Notes under the pieces: model-generated | Databases searched by the model: none | What the model was told of the DNA's origin: nothing | The model's input: only the letters and a program-made list of their open reading frames with translations | DNA from: Ruminococcaceae bacterium UBA2719 | Lineage (GTDB): Bacteria > Bacillota > Clostridia > Oscillospirales > Acutalibacteraceae | Assembly (NCBI GenBank): GCA_002353935.1 | Contig: DEKP01000011.1 | Coordinates: 10,809-74,808, forward strand | Reading direction: 5' to 3' | Length of the DNA stretch: 64,000 nt | Made by a program: the position numbers and the translations under genes | Part shown: positions 25,668-33,141 of the stretch, piece by piece | How the letters are laid out: the number at the start of each line of letters is the position of its first letter | Position numbering within the stretch: position 1 is the stretch's first letter

Positions 25668-26450
25668 ATGAAATCAAGTTATCGGTTCTTAAAGGTGCCA
25701 TTATGTTTGTTTTCGGAATCTTATTCACAGCTATCTGTTGAAGCAAAAATATTATACGCGTTTTTGCTGGACAGGCTGACGTTGTCCGAGAAAAATGGAT
25801 TTTCGGATGAAGACGGCAGTGTGTTTGTGTACTATACGAACAGCGAGGTGTGCAGAACGTTTTGCTGTGGATCTCAAAAGGCGACGCGATTATTTCGTGA
25901 GCTTGAAAAATACAAGTTGATTAACCGGAGAAATCAGGGCAGAGGTAAGCCTGACATTATTTATGTTAATCAATTTGAGGAATCTCCAATCTCACTATTC
26001 AAGAAAAATGATAATCAACATTCAGGAGTAACGAAAACCAACATTCCGGAATACGGAAAATCACCACCAATCAATACTGAATATATTTATACTGAAGATA
26101 GTCATATCAATCAATCTATCTCATACAGTGTGGTGAAAGAGGAGATTCGAGATCAAATCGAATATGACGTTCTTGTTCAGCGAAACTACGGCGGCGTTCT
26201 GGATGAAATCGTAAGCTTGATAACCGATACATATTGCTCACCTGAGAGTTATGTACGGATTGGTAAGCGCGAGATTACGATACAAACCGTTCGCCAACGC
26301 TTGTTAATGCTGACCGCTGAACACATTGAATATGTGATCAATTCACTTGAAAGAAATACAACCGAAATAAAAAATATGAGAGCCTATATGCTGACTTCAC
26401 TCTATAATTCGATAGATACACTGGAAGCCGACGGCTTATACGGCAATTAA
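25668..26450 (+). CDS. RepA_N-type replication initiator
   Basis: A 260-residue protein whose N-terminus (SYRFLKVPLCLF, LSVEAKILYAFLLDRLTLS, GFSDEDGSVFVYYTNSEV followed by CRTFCCG) is the RepA_N winged-helix initiator domain found in plasmids and integrative elements of Firmicutes. A linker of about 60 polar residues leads to a C-terminal helical domain (YGGVLDEIVSLITDTYCSPE and onward, ending MRAYMLTSLYNSIDTL) typical of clostridial versions. It should bind origin repeats and load the helicase, which fits the 123-bp repeats just upstream. The start is ATG 25668 with AGGAGG ten bases before; a TTG three codons earlier is too close to the ribosome binding site. It precedes xis and int, as in Tn916-related modules. 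Confidence 0.85.
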   Translation: MKSSYRFLKVPLCLFSESYSQLSVEAKILYAFLLDRLTLSEKNGFSDEDGSVFVYYTNSEVCRTFCCGSQKATRLFRELEKYKLINRRNQGRGKPDIIYVNQFEESPISLFKKNDNQHSGVTKTNIPEYGKSPPINTEYIYTEDSHINQSISYSVVKEEIRDQIEYDVLVQRNYGGVLDEIVSLITDTYCSPESYVRIGKREITIQTVRQRLLMLTAEHIEYVINSLERNTTEIKNMRAYMLTSLYNSIDTLEADGLYGN

Positions 26451-26461
26451 CGGAGGTAAAA

Positions 26462-26638
26462 ATGGAAGCACAAATCAAGTTTTTAAGCACAAAAGAGGTC
26501 GCCGAAGCACTCGGCTGCAGTCTGCCGACAGCAAGGAATATCATGATGAGAGCAGATTTTCCGCTTGTCAGAGTGGGCAAGAATTTTAAGGTCAGCGAGC
26601 AGGCGTTCATAGAATGGAGTAAAAATCGCAGAGTTTAA
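26462..26638 (+). CDS. Excisionase / small MerR-like DNA-binding protein
   Basis: A 58-residue protein read directly from 26462-26638: it starts MEAQIKFLSTKEVAEALGCS, then LPTARNIMMRADFPLVRVGK and ends WSKNRRV. This is a complete helix-turn-helix of the Xis/excisionase (HTH_17) family, with the TKEVAEALG...A..IM recognition helix and the wing PLVRVGKNFKV. Excisionases bend attachment-site DNA and steer the integrase toward excision. The ATG is 12 bases after the RepA_N gene stop with GGAGGTAAAA in between, so the two are translationally linked. It sits immediately upstream of the integrase, the standard arrangement. Confidence 0.85.
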   Translation: MEAQIKFLSTKEVAEALGCSLPTARNIMMRADFPLVRVGKNFKVSEQAFIEWSKNRRV

Positions 26639-26660
26639 TGCTTTAAAGTGAGAAATTCTA

Positions 26661-26710
26661 TTGACGTTGAGTCGTTTTTGCGTTATCATAAAGGTAGTCA
26701 AAAACGATTC
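26661..26710 (+). promoter_or_regulatory. Integrase promoter with overlapping inverted repeat
   Basis: TTGACG (26661-26666), 17 bases, TATCAT (26684-26689). An inverted repeat GAGTCGTTTTTG (26669-26680) / CAAAAACGATTC (26699-26710), matching 11 of 12, brackets the -10 element. That placement suits an operator that represses integrase transcription. Confidence 0.6.
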
Positions 26711-26742
26711 AGTGTCTTTAGGTTAAGAAAGGACGGTTCATT

Positions 26743-27912
26743 TTGAAAACCAAAGGCACAAAATCAAAGAAGATTAAATTACCGTATGGCGACGGTAGTA
26801 TTTATTATGTGGAAAGCCGCAATCGGTATTCCGGGCAAATCAATCTGGTGATTGACGGCGAGCGCGTCCGTAAGACCGTTTACGGCAAGACAGAGCGTGA
26901 AACGCGCAACAAGCTCAAGGAGCTGCAAATCCAAGCGCTTGCAGGCAATCTTCACGGTAAGAAGCCGCCTGTTCCTACCATCTTCCAGTATGCTGAGAAG
27001 ATGATGGACGAACAGCTTGCGCTGAATGAAATCAGGCAGTCGAGCTATGACAGGAAGATGGAGACGCTGAAAATGCTCTCCTCAATTTCCCACAAACCGC
27101 TTGACGAGCTGACCGAGGACGATATTATCGCGTTTTTCAAGACGCAGCTCGACTATTCGCAGTCCTGTATTAACAAGATGTATCAGCTTCTCGGCGCAGT
27201 CCTCAGCAAGGCGACACATCGTAAGATTATCGAGGATAACCCAATTAAGGAAATCAAATGTCCGAAGTCAAACAAAAAGACAATCCCCGTTCGGGCGCTG
27301 ACGGTTGACGAGCAAAAGAAGCTCCTTAACGTGCTCAAAAACGAGGATATTCGCTACAGCGATATTATGCTGTTGTCAATGTTTACGGGAATGAGAGTCG
27401 GTGAGTGCTGTGCTCTGATGGTGGAGGACATCAACCTCGACGACAGAACCATCAGCGTCAATAAGACGGTTGCACGCGGCAAATACGGAAAAAACGTGTT
27501 TAACGAAACCAAGACCTTGGCAGGAACACGCACGCTCTTCGTCAATGACGATGTGGCAGACTTTTTGAGAACGATAATCGGCAGGAAGAAAAGCGGCTTG
27601 CTTTTCCTGTCGCGCAATCAGAACCTCGTCACCACCAATCAGGTAAACTATTCTTACTCGGCAGCTTTGAAAGCGTATGGGATCGTTGACAACACTGTGT
27701 ACGGCAGAGTGGATTTGCACTCCCTCAGACACACCTATGCAACGAGATGTATCGAATCGGGAATGCCTGCAAAGGTGTTGCAGAAGATTTTGGGACACAC
27801 AGATATCAATATTACGCTGAACACCTACTGCTCCGTTTTCGAGAAATTTCGCAACGAACACCTCGCCGTCGCCGATGAATACATGAAAGCCAATAACCTG
27901 CAAATCGCGTGA
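26743..27912 (+). CDS. Tyrosine recombinase (integrase) of the element
   Basis: A 389-residue Tn916/phage-type integrase. The N-terminal arm-binding domain (KIKLPYGDGSIYYVESRNRY) is followed by the SAM-like core-binding domain (about 65-170) and the catalytic domain with Arg218 (FTGMRVGECCAL), His326-x-x-Arg329 (LHSLRHTYATR), His352 (LGHTDINITL) and the nucleophile Tyr362 (NTYCSV). All five catalytic residues are present, so it should be active. Start is TTG at 26743 with AAGAAAGGACGG eight bases upstream. It ends about 80 bases before attR, the usual place for an integrase targeting a tRNA 3' end. It has its own promoter with an operator-like repeat. Confidence 0.96.
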   Translation: MKTKGTKSKKIKLPYGDGSIYYVESRNRYSGQINLVIDGERVRKTVYGKTERETRNKLKELQIQALAGNLHGKKPPVPTIFQYAEKMMDEQLALNEIRQSSYDRKMETLKMLSSISHKPLDELTEDDIIAFFKTQLDYSQSCINKMYQLLGAVLSKATHRKIIEDNPIKEIKCPKSNKKTIPVRALTVDEQKKLLNVLKNEDIRYSDIMLLSMFTGMRVGECCALMVEDINLDDRTISVNKTVARGKYGKNVFNETKTLAGTRTLFVNDDVADFLRTIIGRKKSGLLFLSRNQNLVTTNQVNYSYSAALKAYGIVDNTVYGRVDLHSLRHTYATRCIESGMPAKVLQKILGHTDINITLNTYCSVFEKFRNEHLAVADEYMKANNLQIA

Positions 27913-27937
27913 AAAAATGCAGGATTGGCACAAACTG

Positions 27938-27955
27938 CAGTCAAAAGTGCAGTCA
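27938..27955 (+). repeat. Two CAGTCA repeats, putative integrase arm sites (right)
   Basis: TGCAGTCAAA at 27938 and 27950 (core CAGTCA, 12 bases apart), matching the four copies at the left end of the element. Placed between the integrase stop and attR. Confidence 0.5.
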
Positions 27956-27992
27956 AACCGCGAAAAGTTCAGGCTTTAAGCCATATGTCGCG

Positions 27993-28005
27993 GTCACTCG
28001 CACCA
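27993..28005 (+). repeat. attR core (13-bp direct repeat)
   Basis: Same 13 bases as the tRNA-Leu 3' end at 10523-10535. Only the T-stem/acceptor end is present; no tRNA body precedes it, so this is the displaced original 3' end of the tRNA gene. Confidence 0.85.
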
Positions 28006-28008
28006 GGT

Positions 28009-28052
28009 ATGAGTGTTCATAACGGATTTATGTTATGGACACTCATTTTTTT
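28009..28052 (+). terminator. Original chromosomal terminator of tRNA-Leu, now behind attR
   Basis: ATGAGTGTTCATAAC pairs with GTTATGGACACTCAT (one G-U pair) around an eight-base loop and is followed by seven T. It sits directly after attR, as a tRNA terminator would before the element integrated. Confidence 0.85.
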
Positions 28053-28118
28053 CGTTCCGTTATTCTAAATTTGGCTTTACAAATTTTATTTTCGCTAAAT
28101 TATAAGGCATCATAATAA

Positions 28119-28147
28119 TTTACAATCTTTCTTATGTATGATAAAAT
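28119..28147 (+). promoter_or_regulatory. Promoter of membrane lipase gene
   Basis: TTTACA, 17 bases, TAAAAT, ending about 30 bases before the ATG, which has GAAAGGGATAAG as ribosome binding site. Confidence 0.6.
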
Positions 28148-28178
28148 AAATCAAGACTATATGTGAAAGGGATAAGAT

Positions 28179-29507
28179 ATGAAGATATTGTGTTGTATTA
28201 TTGACGGCTTACTCATAGCAATTACCGCGTGTCTTTACGGAATCATATCTTTACAGCAATCATTACTATTTTCGGTTCCGATATTCTTACTCCTATTTGT
28301 TGCGATAAATATTTTTCCTTCGATATATAACATTAAATATAAAAATATACGCTTAAGGATTTGTGCGGAAGGCTCGGATTTACTCTGCGCCTTTTTAATC
28401 GGAGCATTTATATCAGTTACTGTACATATTATTTTTGCTTTTTTTGTATTGCCTGAATTTCTATTTCAATACATTCTGAGTTGTATATGCTTATTATTTA
28501 CTTTGTCAATCTCGTTTTGGAACGGAATAATAAGAGTATATACTACTTCTGTTCAGCTTGGATTAAAATACCGCGTTATTGGAGTTTTATGCGGATTCAT
28601 TCCAATTGCAAATCTTATTGTTTTGGCTAAAATCATTATAATATGCTATAATGAGGTGAATTTCGAAAACGAAAAGATACTTCTTAACGAATACAGAAAA
28701 AGTCAAAGCATATGCAAAACAAAATATCCGATTTTACTCGTTCACGGAGTGTTTTTTCGGGACTTTAAATATGTAAACTATTGGGGCAGAATACCAAATG
28801 AACTTATTAAAAACGGTGCAGAAATACACTACGGCAATCATCAATCTGCCCTTTCTGTCGCAGACAGCGCAACTGAGCTTATCAAAAGAATAAAACAGAT
28901 TGTGAAAGAAACTGGATGTGAAAAAGTCAATATCATAGCACACTCCAAAGGCGGTCTTGACTGTCGTTATGCTATCTCACAATGCAAAGCAGATAAATAT
29001 GTCGCCTCATTAACGACAATAAATACTCCCCACAGAGGTTGTTTGTTTGCTGATTATCTTCTTGATAAAGCACCTGACAGAGTCAAAAACACTGTTGCCA
29101 AAAGCTACAATTTTAGTCTTAAAAAGCTCGGAGACAGCAACCCCGACTTTATTGCAGCCGTATATGACCTTACCAACGAACGTTGTGAACAACTAAACAA
29201 AACAACAATTGACAGTTCGGAAGTCTATTACCAAAGTGTTGGTTCAAAACTCAACAAGGCAACAAACGGAAAATTCCCGCTCAATTTCACCTATTATGTT
29301 GCAAAATATTTTGACGGAGCAAACGACGGCTTAGTTTCGGAACAGTCTTTTAAATGGGGAGATAATTATACTTATTTGACTACAAAAGGCAATCGTGGCA
29401 TTTCACACGGAGATATGATTGACTTGAACCGTGAAAACATAAAAGGCTTTGATGTAAGGGAATTTTATGTTCAGCTGGTTAACGACTTAAAGACAAAAGG
29501 TTTTTAG
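28179..29507 (+). CDS. Membrane-anchored alpha/beta-hydrolase, family I-type lipase
   Basis: 442 residues in two parts. The first 170 hold about five membrane spans (starting ILCCIIDGLLIAITACLYG), a layout like RDD-type membrane modules. The rest is a lipase of the Pseudomonas/Staphylococcus class: oxyanion region YPILLVHGVFF, FKYVNYWGRIPNELIKNGAE, and the nucleophile elbow VNIIAHSKGGLD with Ser256. The catalytic His is in GISHGDMIDL (His410), and an Asp such as that in FDGANDGLVSEQ probably completes the triad. It probably acts on lipids at the cytoplasmic membrane; the side of action is not clear because no signal peptide is present. Fusion of a membrane module to this lipase type is uncommon. 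It has its own promoter and no operon partner. Confidence 0.82.
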   Translation: MKILCCIIDGLLIAITACLYGIISLQQSLLFSVPIFLLLFVAINIFPSIYNIKYKNIRLRICAEGSDLLCAFLIGAFISVTVHIIFAFFVLPEFLFQYILSCICLLFTLSISFWNGIIRVYTTSVQLGLKYRVIGVLCGFIPIANLIVLAKIIIICYNEVNFENEKILLNEYRKSQSICKTKYPILLVHGVFFRDFKYVNYWGRIPNELIKNGAEIHYGNHQSALSVADSATELIKRIKQIVKETGCEKVNIIAHSKGGLDCRYAISQCKADKYVASLTTINTPHRGCLFADYLLDKAPDRVKNTVAKSYNFSLKKLGDSNPDFIAAVYDLTNERCEQLNKTTIDSSEVYYQSVGSKLNKATNGKFPLNFTYYVAKYFDGANDGLVSEQSFKWGDNYTYLTTKGNRGISHGDMIDLNRENIKGFDVREFYVQLVNDLKTKGF

Positions 29508-29629
29508 TTTGTTATAAAAACTCGTACCAACTTATCATAATCTTTATTCAGTTACACTGCCAAGAAAAACATTACAACAAGCGCTTTTTGCATAGTTTAT
29601 TTCGTAATGAAAATAAAAGCGTTATTCAA

Positions 29630-29658
29630 TTGACAAGGCTATGAATTAATAATATACT
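29630..29658 (+). promoter_or_regulatory. Promoter of FAD oxidoreductase gene
   Basis: TTGACA, 17 bases, TATACT, ending about 30 bases before the ATG at 29690 (ribosome binding site CGGAGGTATA). Confidence 0.75.
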
Positions 29659-29689
29659 GAATTCATACGATGTTTTCGGAGGTATACTT

Positions 29690-31057
29690 ATGTATGATGT
29701 TGCAATAATTGGTGCAGGTCCGGGAGGAATATTTTCTGCATACCAATTAAAAAACAAACGAGATGACATACAAGTCGCGGTTTTTGAAAGCGGAAATGAA
29801 CTCAAAAAACGCAAATGTCCCATAGACGGCAAAAAAATAAAATCATGCATAAAATGCAATACCTGTGCGATTATGTCCGGATTTGGAGGAGCCGGAGCTT
29901 TTTCCGACGGCAAATATAATATCACCAATGATTTCGGCGGTACACTGCATGAATATATCGGTAAGGAAAAAGCGCTTGAGCTAATGGAATATGTTGATAA
30001 AATCAATACCTCCCACGGAGGAGAAAACACAAAATTATACTCCACAGCCGGCAGCGAATTTAAAAAAATCTGTATGCAAAACAAACTAAAGCTGCTTAAC
30101 GCTTCTGTAAGACATCTGGGTACCGATATCAATTATGTAGTACTTGAAAATCTTTACAAGGAATTAGCCGATAAGATAGATTTTCACTTTAATACGCCTG
30201 TTAAAAAAATAGAAATTATTAAAAATGGCTATAGACTTCATCACTCAAAAGGTTATACTGATTGTAAAAAGTGTATTGTTTCTGTCGGCAGAAGCGGATC
30301 AAAATGGATAGAAAAAATTTGTGAAGAACTAAAAATCCCAACCAAATCGAACCGCGTTGACATAGGCGTAAGAGTTGAACTGCCAGCTGTAATATTTTCA
30401 CACTTAACAGACAAGCTGTATGAAAGCAAAATCGTATATCGTACCGAAAAATTTGAAGATAATGTACGCACTTTCTGTATGAATCCCAACGGAATAGTTG
30501 TTAATGAAAACACCAACGGCATAGTTACAGTTAACGGTCACAGTTTTGAAGATCCTAATAAAAAGACTGAAAACACCAACTTTGCTCTACTGGTATCTAA
30601 GCATTTTTCAGAGCCTTTTGAAGATTCTAACGGCTACGGTGAAAGTATCGCAATGCTATCAAACATGCTTGGCGGAGGAGTTATTGTTCAGCGTTTCGGC
30701 GACCTTGAAAGAGGCAGACGCTCGAACAAAAATCGTATTGAAGAAAGCACCGTAAGACCAACACTCGCAGCTACTCCCGGTGATTTAAGTTTAGTTCTTC
30801 CCAAACGTATACTTGACGGGATAATAGAAATGATTTATGCCCTTGATAAAATTGCTCCCGGAACGGCAAACGATGACACGCTTTTATACGGCGTTGAAGT
30901 AAAATTCTATAACATGGAAGTTTCGCTTGATAATAACTTAGAAACCAATTATAAAGGTCTTTATGTTATCGGCGACGGCAGCGGAGTCACTCATTCGCTC
31001 TCACACGCTTCCGCAAGCGGAGTTTATGTGGCTGATAAAATACTTGAGACTATATAA
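29690..31057 (+). CDS. NAD(P)/FAD-dependent oxidoreductase (COG2509-like)
   Basis: A 455-residue flavoprotein beginning with a Rossmann FAD motif (VAIIGAGPGGIFSAYQL). Residues 40-70 contain a conserved Cys-rich insert (KCPIDGKKIKSCIKCNTC) and the GFGGAGAFSDGKYN motif. The C-terminal FAD-binding block is GLYVIGDGSGVTHSLSHASA. This is the uncharacterised FAD-dependent dehydrogenase family COG2509, common in anaerobes; substrate unknown. The four Cys in the insert could bind zinc or an Fe-S centre or act in thiol redox chemistry. A single-gene unit with its own promoter, ending at a bidirectional terminator opposite ldh. Confidence 0.85.
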   Translation: MYDVAIIGAGPGGIFSAYQLKNKRDDIQVAVFESGNELKKRKCPIDGKKIKSCIKCNTCAIMSGFGGAGAFSDGKYNITNDFGGTLHEYIGKEKALELMEYVDKINTSHGGENTKLYSTAGSEFKKICMQNKLKLLNASVRHLGTDINYVVLENLYKELADKIDFHFNTPVKKIEIIKNGYRLHHSKGYTDCKKCIVSVGRSGSKWIEKICEELKIPTKSNRVDIGVRVELPAVIFSHLTDKLYESKIVYRTEKFEDNVRTFCMNPNGIVVNENTNGIVTVNGHSFEDPNKKTENTNFALLVSKHFSEPFEDSNGYGESIAMLSNMLGGGVIVQRFGDLERGRRSNKNRIEESTVRPTLAATPGDLSLVLPKRILDGIIEMIYALDKIAPGTANDDTLLYGVEVKFYNMEVSLDNNLETNYKGLYVIGDGSGVTHSLSHASASGVYVADKILETI

Positions 31058-31075
31058 ATTATATAAATGATACAA

Positions 31076-31112
31076 AAATTCCCCGGCAAAGCAATATTGC
31101 CGGGGAATTTTG
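31076..31112. terminator. Bidirectional terminator between FAD oxidoreductase and ldh
   Basis: AAATTCCCCGGCAA (31076-31089) pairs perfectly with TTGCCGGGGAATTT (31097-31110) around a seven-base loop. A/T tails serve the two convergent genes. Confidence 0.92.
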
Positions 31113-31165
31113 AGCTTTCTTATCGATAAGCATATTAATATAAATATTTCAATTTACAGAACTCA

Positions 31166-32113
31166 TCATAACGAATCTTTTATAACTTCTTTTAACGTTT
31201 GTGCCGAAGCTCGCAATTTTTCAATTTCATCATCGCTCAGAACCAAAGGAACAGCTGTTTCAATACCGTCTTTGCCGACAATGACAGGCATGCTCAGTGC
31301 TACATCTTCTATTCCAAATTTTCCGTGCTGCATACTTGACACAGGTAAAATGCTCTTTTCATCTCTTACAATTGCTTCGCAAATACGTTTTACAGACATT
31401 GCAATACCGTAATATGTTGCTTTTTTCTTTGAAATAATCTCATAGGCGCTCTTCTTTACGTCATCGGCTATCTTCTGCATATGTGCTTCGTGATTAAAAT
31501 ATCCGCGCATCTCGCATGCCTTAGACAAAGGAATTCCCGAAATATTTACACTCGACCAAGCCGGAAACTCACTGTCGCCATGCTCTCCTATAATAAATGC
31601 ATGAACACTGCGGCTATCTACGCCCAAATGCTCTCCGATAAGATATTTTAATCTTGCGGAATCAAGCACAGTTCCTGAACCGAAAACTCTGGTCTCAGGC
31701 AGATCACTGAGCTTTACAGCAGTATATGTCAAAACATCCACCGGATTTGCTACTATAAGTAAAATTCCTTTATAATTGCGTTTAGATATTTCAGGAATAA
31801 TGGACTTAAAAATACCAACGTTTTTCTTAGTCAAGTCAAGCCTCGTCTCCCCCGGCTTTTGTCCGGCGCCTGCAGTTAAAATAATAATTGACGCATCCGA
31901 TATATCATCATAATCTCCTGCATATATAGAAGCCGGCTTTGCAAACGGAAGCCCGTGACTAATATCCAAAGCCTCTCCCTGTGCTTTGTTTTTATCTGCG
32001 TCAATAATAACTATCTCCGAGAAAAGCCCGCTTTGCATAAGCGCAAACGCCGAAGCAGAACCTACAAACCCACAGCCGATTATGGCAACTTTTCTTAAGT
32101 TGACTTTATCCAT
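31166..32113 (-). CDS. ldh: L-lactate dehydrogenase
   Basis: NAD-dependent reduction of pyruvate to L-lactate, 315 residues. Rossmann motif VAIIGCGFVGSASAFAL, cofactor Asp in IVIIDADKNK (NADH preference), and the specificity loop TAGAGQKPGETRLDL with Gln85 at the position that distinguishes lactate (Gln) from malate (Arg) dehydrogenase. The catalytic His is in FIIGEHGDSEFPAW. Start ATG with AGGAGATG upstream. Monocistronic, convergent with the FAD oxidoreductase. Together with ackA it marks mixed acetate/lactate fermentation. Confidence 0.95.
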   Translation of the reverse strand: MDKVNLRKVAIIGCGFVGSASAFALMQSGLFSEIVIIDADKNKAQGEALDISHGLPFAKPASIYAGDYDDISDASIIILTAGAGQKPGETRLDLTKKNVGIFKSIIPEISKRNYKGILLIVANPVDVLTYTAVKLSDLPETRVFGSGTVLDSARLKYLIGEHLGVDSRSVHAFIIGEHGDSEFPAWSSVNISGIPLSKACEMRGYFNHEAHMQKIADDVKKSAYEIISKKKATYYGIAMSVKRICEAIVRDEKSILPVSSMQHGKFGIEDVALSMPVIVGKDGIETAVPLVLSDDEIEKLRASAQTLKEVIKDSL

Positions 32114-32234
32114 AAAAACATCTCCTTTATTTTTTCTTTATATAAAAATTTAAATATTAACAATAACACTTTACTATTATTGAAAAAAATCAACAAAATA
32201 TTATATTTCGAATAATATATACAGGGTGAATAAT

Positions 32235-32810
32235 ATGAGTTATACAAGAATTTCCGATGTCAGCGAAAAATATATTTTAAAATTCGAAAACATACTTAGC
32301 AATTTAAAAGACGAAATTAAAAATCTAAATTATACCGAGAGTATATCGCAAAATTATATTATGCAAATAGAACCTGTCATATTTGCCGCAGCAGAATTAT
32401 CACAAAACATACTAAAATATACAACTGTAATATCTATAGAGGATATCGCCAGGGATATAGACACGGTATCAAAAAGAATATTTAAAAACGATAATATCAA
32501 AAGGATATGCCGAAAATCAAACAGTGACGCCGAAAACAAAAACTACTTAAAACGCTCTAATATTATTTTGGATGAAATGCTAAACAAAATGTCAACTTCA
32601 TTAAAAACAAATAATATAAATCGCAATTATATTTCTGAAATTTCGCCTATTATCATCGCTGTTTCAAATCTATCAAAGCTTGCAAAAAAATATGATATCT
32701 GCGATAACACACTTGAGCTTACAAAAATGATCATAAAAAGCTATGACAACTTAATAAAAAATCTTAAAATGATTTCTAATAAGTTTAAATATCAAGCCCA
32801 ATATATATAA
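32235..32810 (+). CDS. Hypothetical helical protein (191 aa)
   Basis: I do not recognise this protein. It is 191 residues, mostly helical, Asn/Lys/Ile-rich and consists of two similar halves: each has a helix ending in an ILxxLK-type stretch, then a NYI...IEPVIFAAAELSQN or NYISEISPIIIAVSNLSKLA segment (about residues 35-57 and 132-154), which suggests an internal duplication. No membrane span or metal site. The start is set at ATG 32235 because AGGGTGA lies five bases upstream; a GTG three codons earlier would overlap that ribosome binding site. Divergent from ldh and separated from the symporter operon by a promoter and long leader. Confidence 0.65.
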   Translation: MSYTRISDVSEKYILKFENILSNLKDEIKNLNYTESISQNYIMQIEPVIFAAAELSQNILKYTTVISIEDIARDIDTVSKRIFKNDNIKRICRKSNSDAENKNYLKRSNIILDEMLNKMSTSLKTNNINRNYISEISPIIIAVSNLSKLAKKYDICDNTLELTKMIIKSYDNLIKNLKMISNKFKYQAQYI

Positions 32811-32842
32811 AAAATCTATACGCTTTAAACATTTAAAATATA

Positions 32843-32871
32843 TTGACTTTAAAGCACTAAAGTTATATAAT
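32843..32871 (+). promoter_or_regulatory. Promoter of the aryl-acid operon
   Basis: TTGACT (32843-32848), 17 bases, TATAAT (32866-32871). Transcription from here would give a leader of about 265 bases before the symporter ATG. Confidence 0.75.
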
Positions 32872-32877
32872 TGATTT

Positions 32878-33141
32878 TAACAAATTAATCTCAATGAAAT
32901 ATTCATAAGCCGCGTTTGTTTTTAACAAATACGCTGACAGTATGCTTCGTCACTTTTCGTTGAATACCGGCAACGTTTTTGATAAATCAGCGCTGCTTTT
33001 TTGAGAAATCTAAGACAAGCTGTCCAGTTTGATAATTTATTTTTATTACAAATATATAAACTTATACTTTATTAATGTTAATATAAAACCAATGTTTTAT
33101 ATTTCTATATAAGAATAAAAATATAAAAGGGGTACATTAAA
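32878..33141 (+). other. Long structured leader upstream of the symporter gene
   Basis: No ORF with a ribosome binding site. CGCTGA (32932-32937) can pair with TCAGCG (32987-32992), enclosing CGTTG...CAACG (32958-32962, 32971-32975), and the closing arm is followed by CTGCTTTTTT, which resembles an intrinsic terminator. A separate CGTTTGT...ACAAATACG pairing (32913-32933 area) could compete. This is the layout of an attenuator or riboswitch-like leader; no known class recognised. The last 100 bases are plain A/T-rich. Confidence 0.4.

Larger units (their letters stand above)
10523..28005 (+). mobile_element. Integrative element in tRNA-Leu, about 17.5 kb, with defence-like cargo
   Basis: Bounded by the 13-bp attL/attR repeats. 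It contains, in order: putative arm sites, DUF6809-like gene, 59-residue ORF, TnpV, the four-gene helicase operon, HipA-like kinase and AAA/DUF4143 ATPase (minus), tandem repeats, RepA_N-type initiator, excisionase, tyrosine integrase and a second arm-site pair. Genes outside on both sides are ordinary chromosomal ones. No relaxase, coupling protein, type IV secretion or phage structural gene is present, so it is an integrative or mobilisable genomic island rather than a self-conjugative element or complete prophage. The RepA_N gene suggests an excised replicating circle. Confidence 0.85.

Noticed and set aside
27993..28010. A second tRNA gene at the right end of the element
   Set aside because: Only the 13-base 3' end is present, without D-arm, anticodon arm or T-loop.
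31166..32113. Malate dehydrogenase
   Set aside because: The specificity loop has Gln (GQKPGETR) rather than the Arg of malate enzymes.
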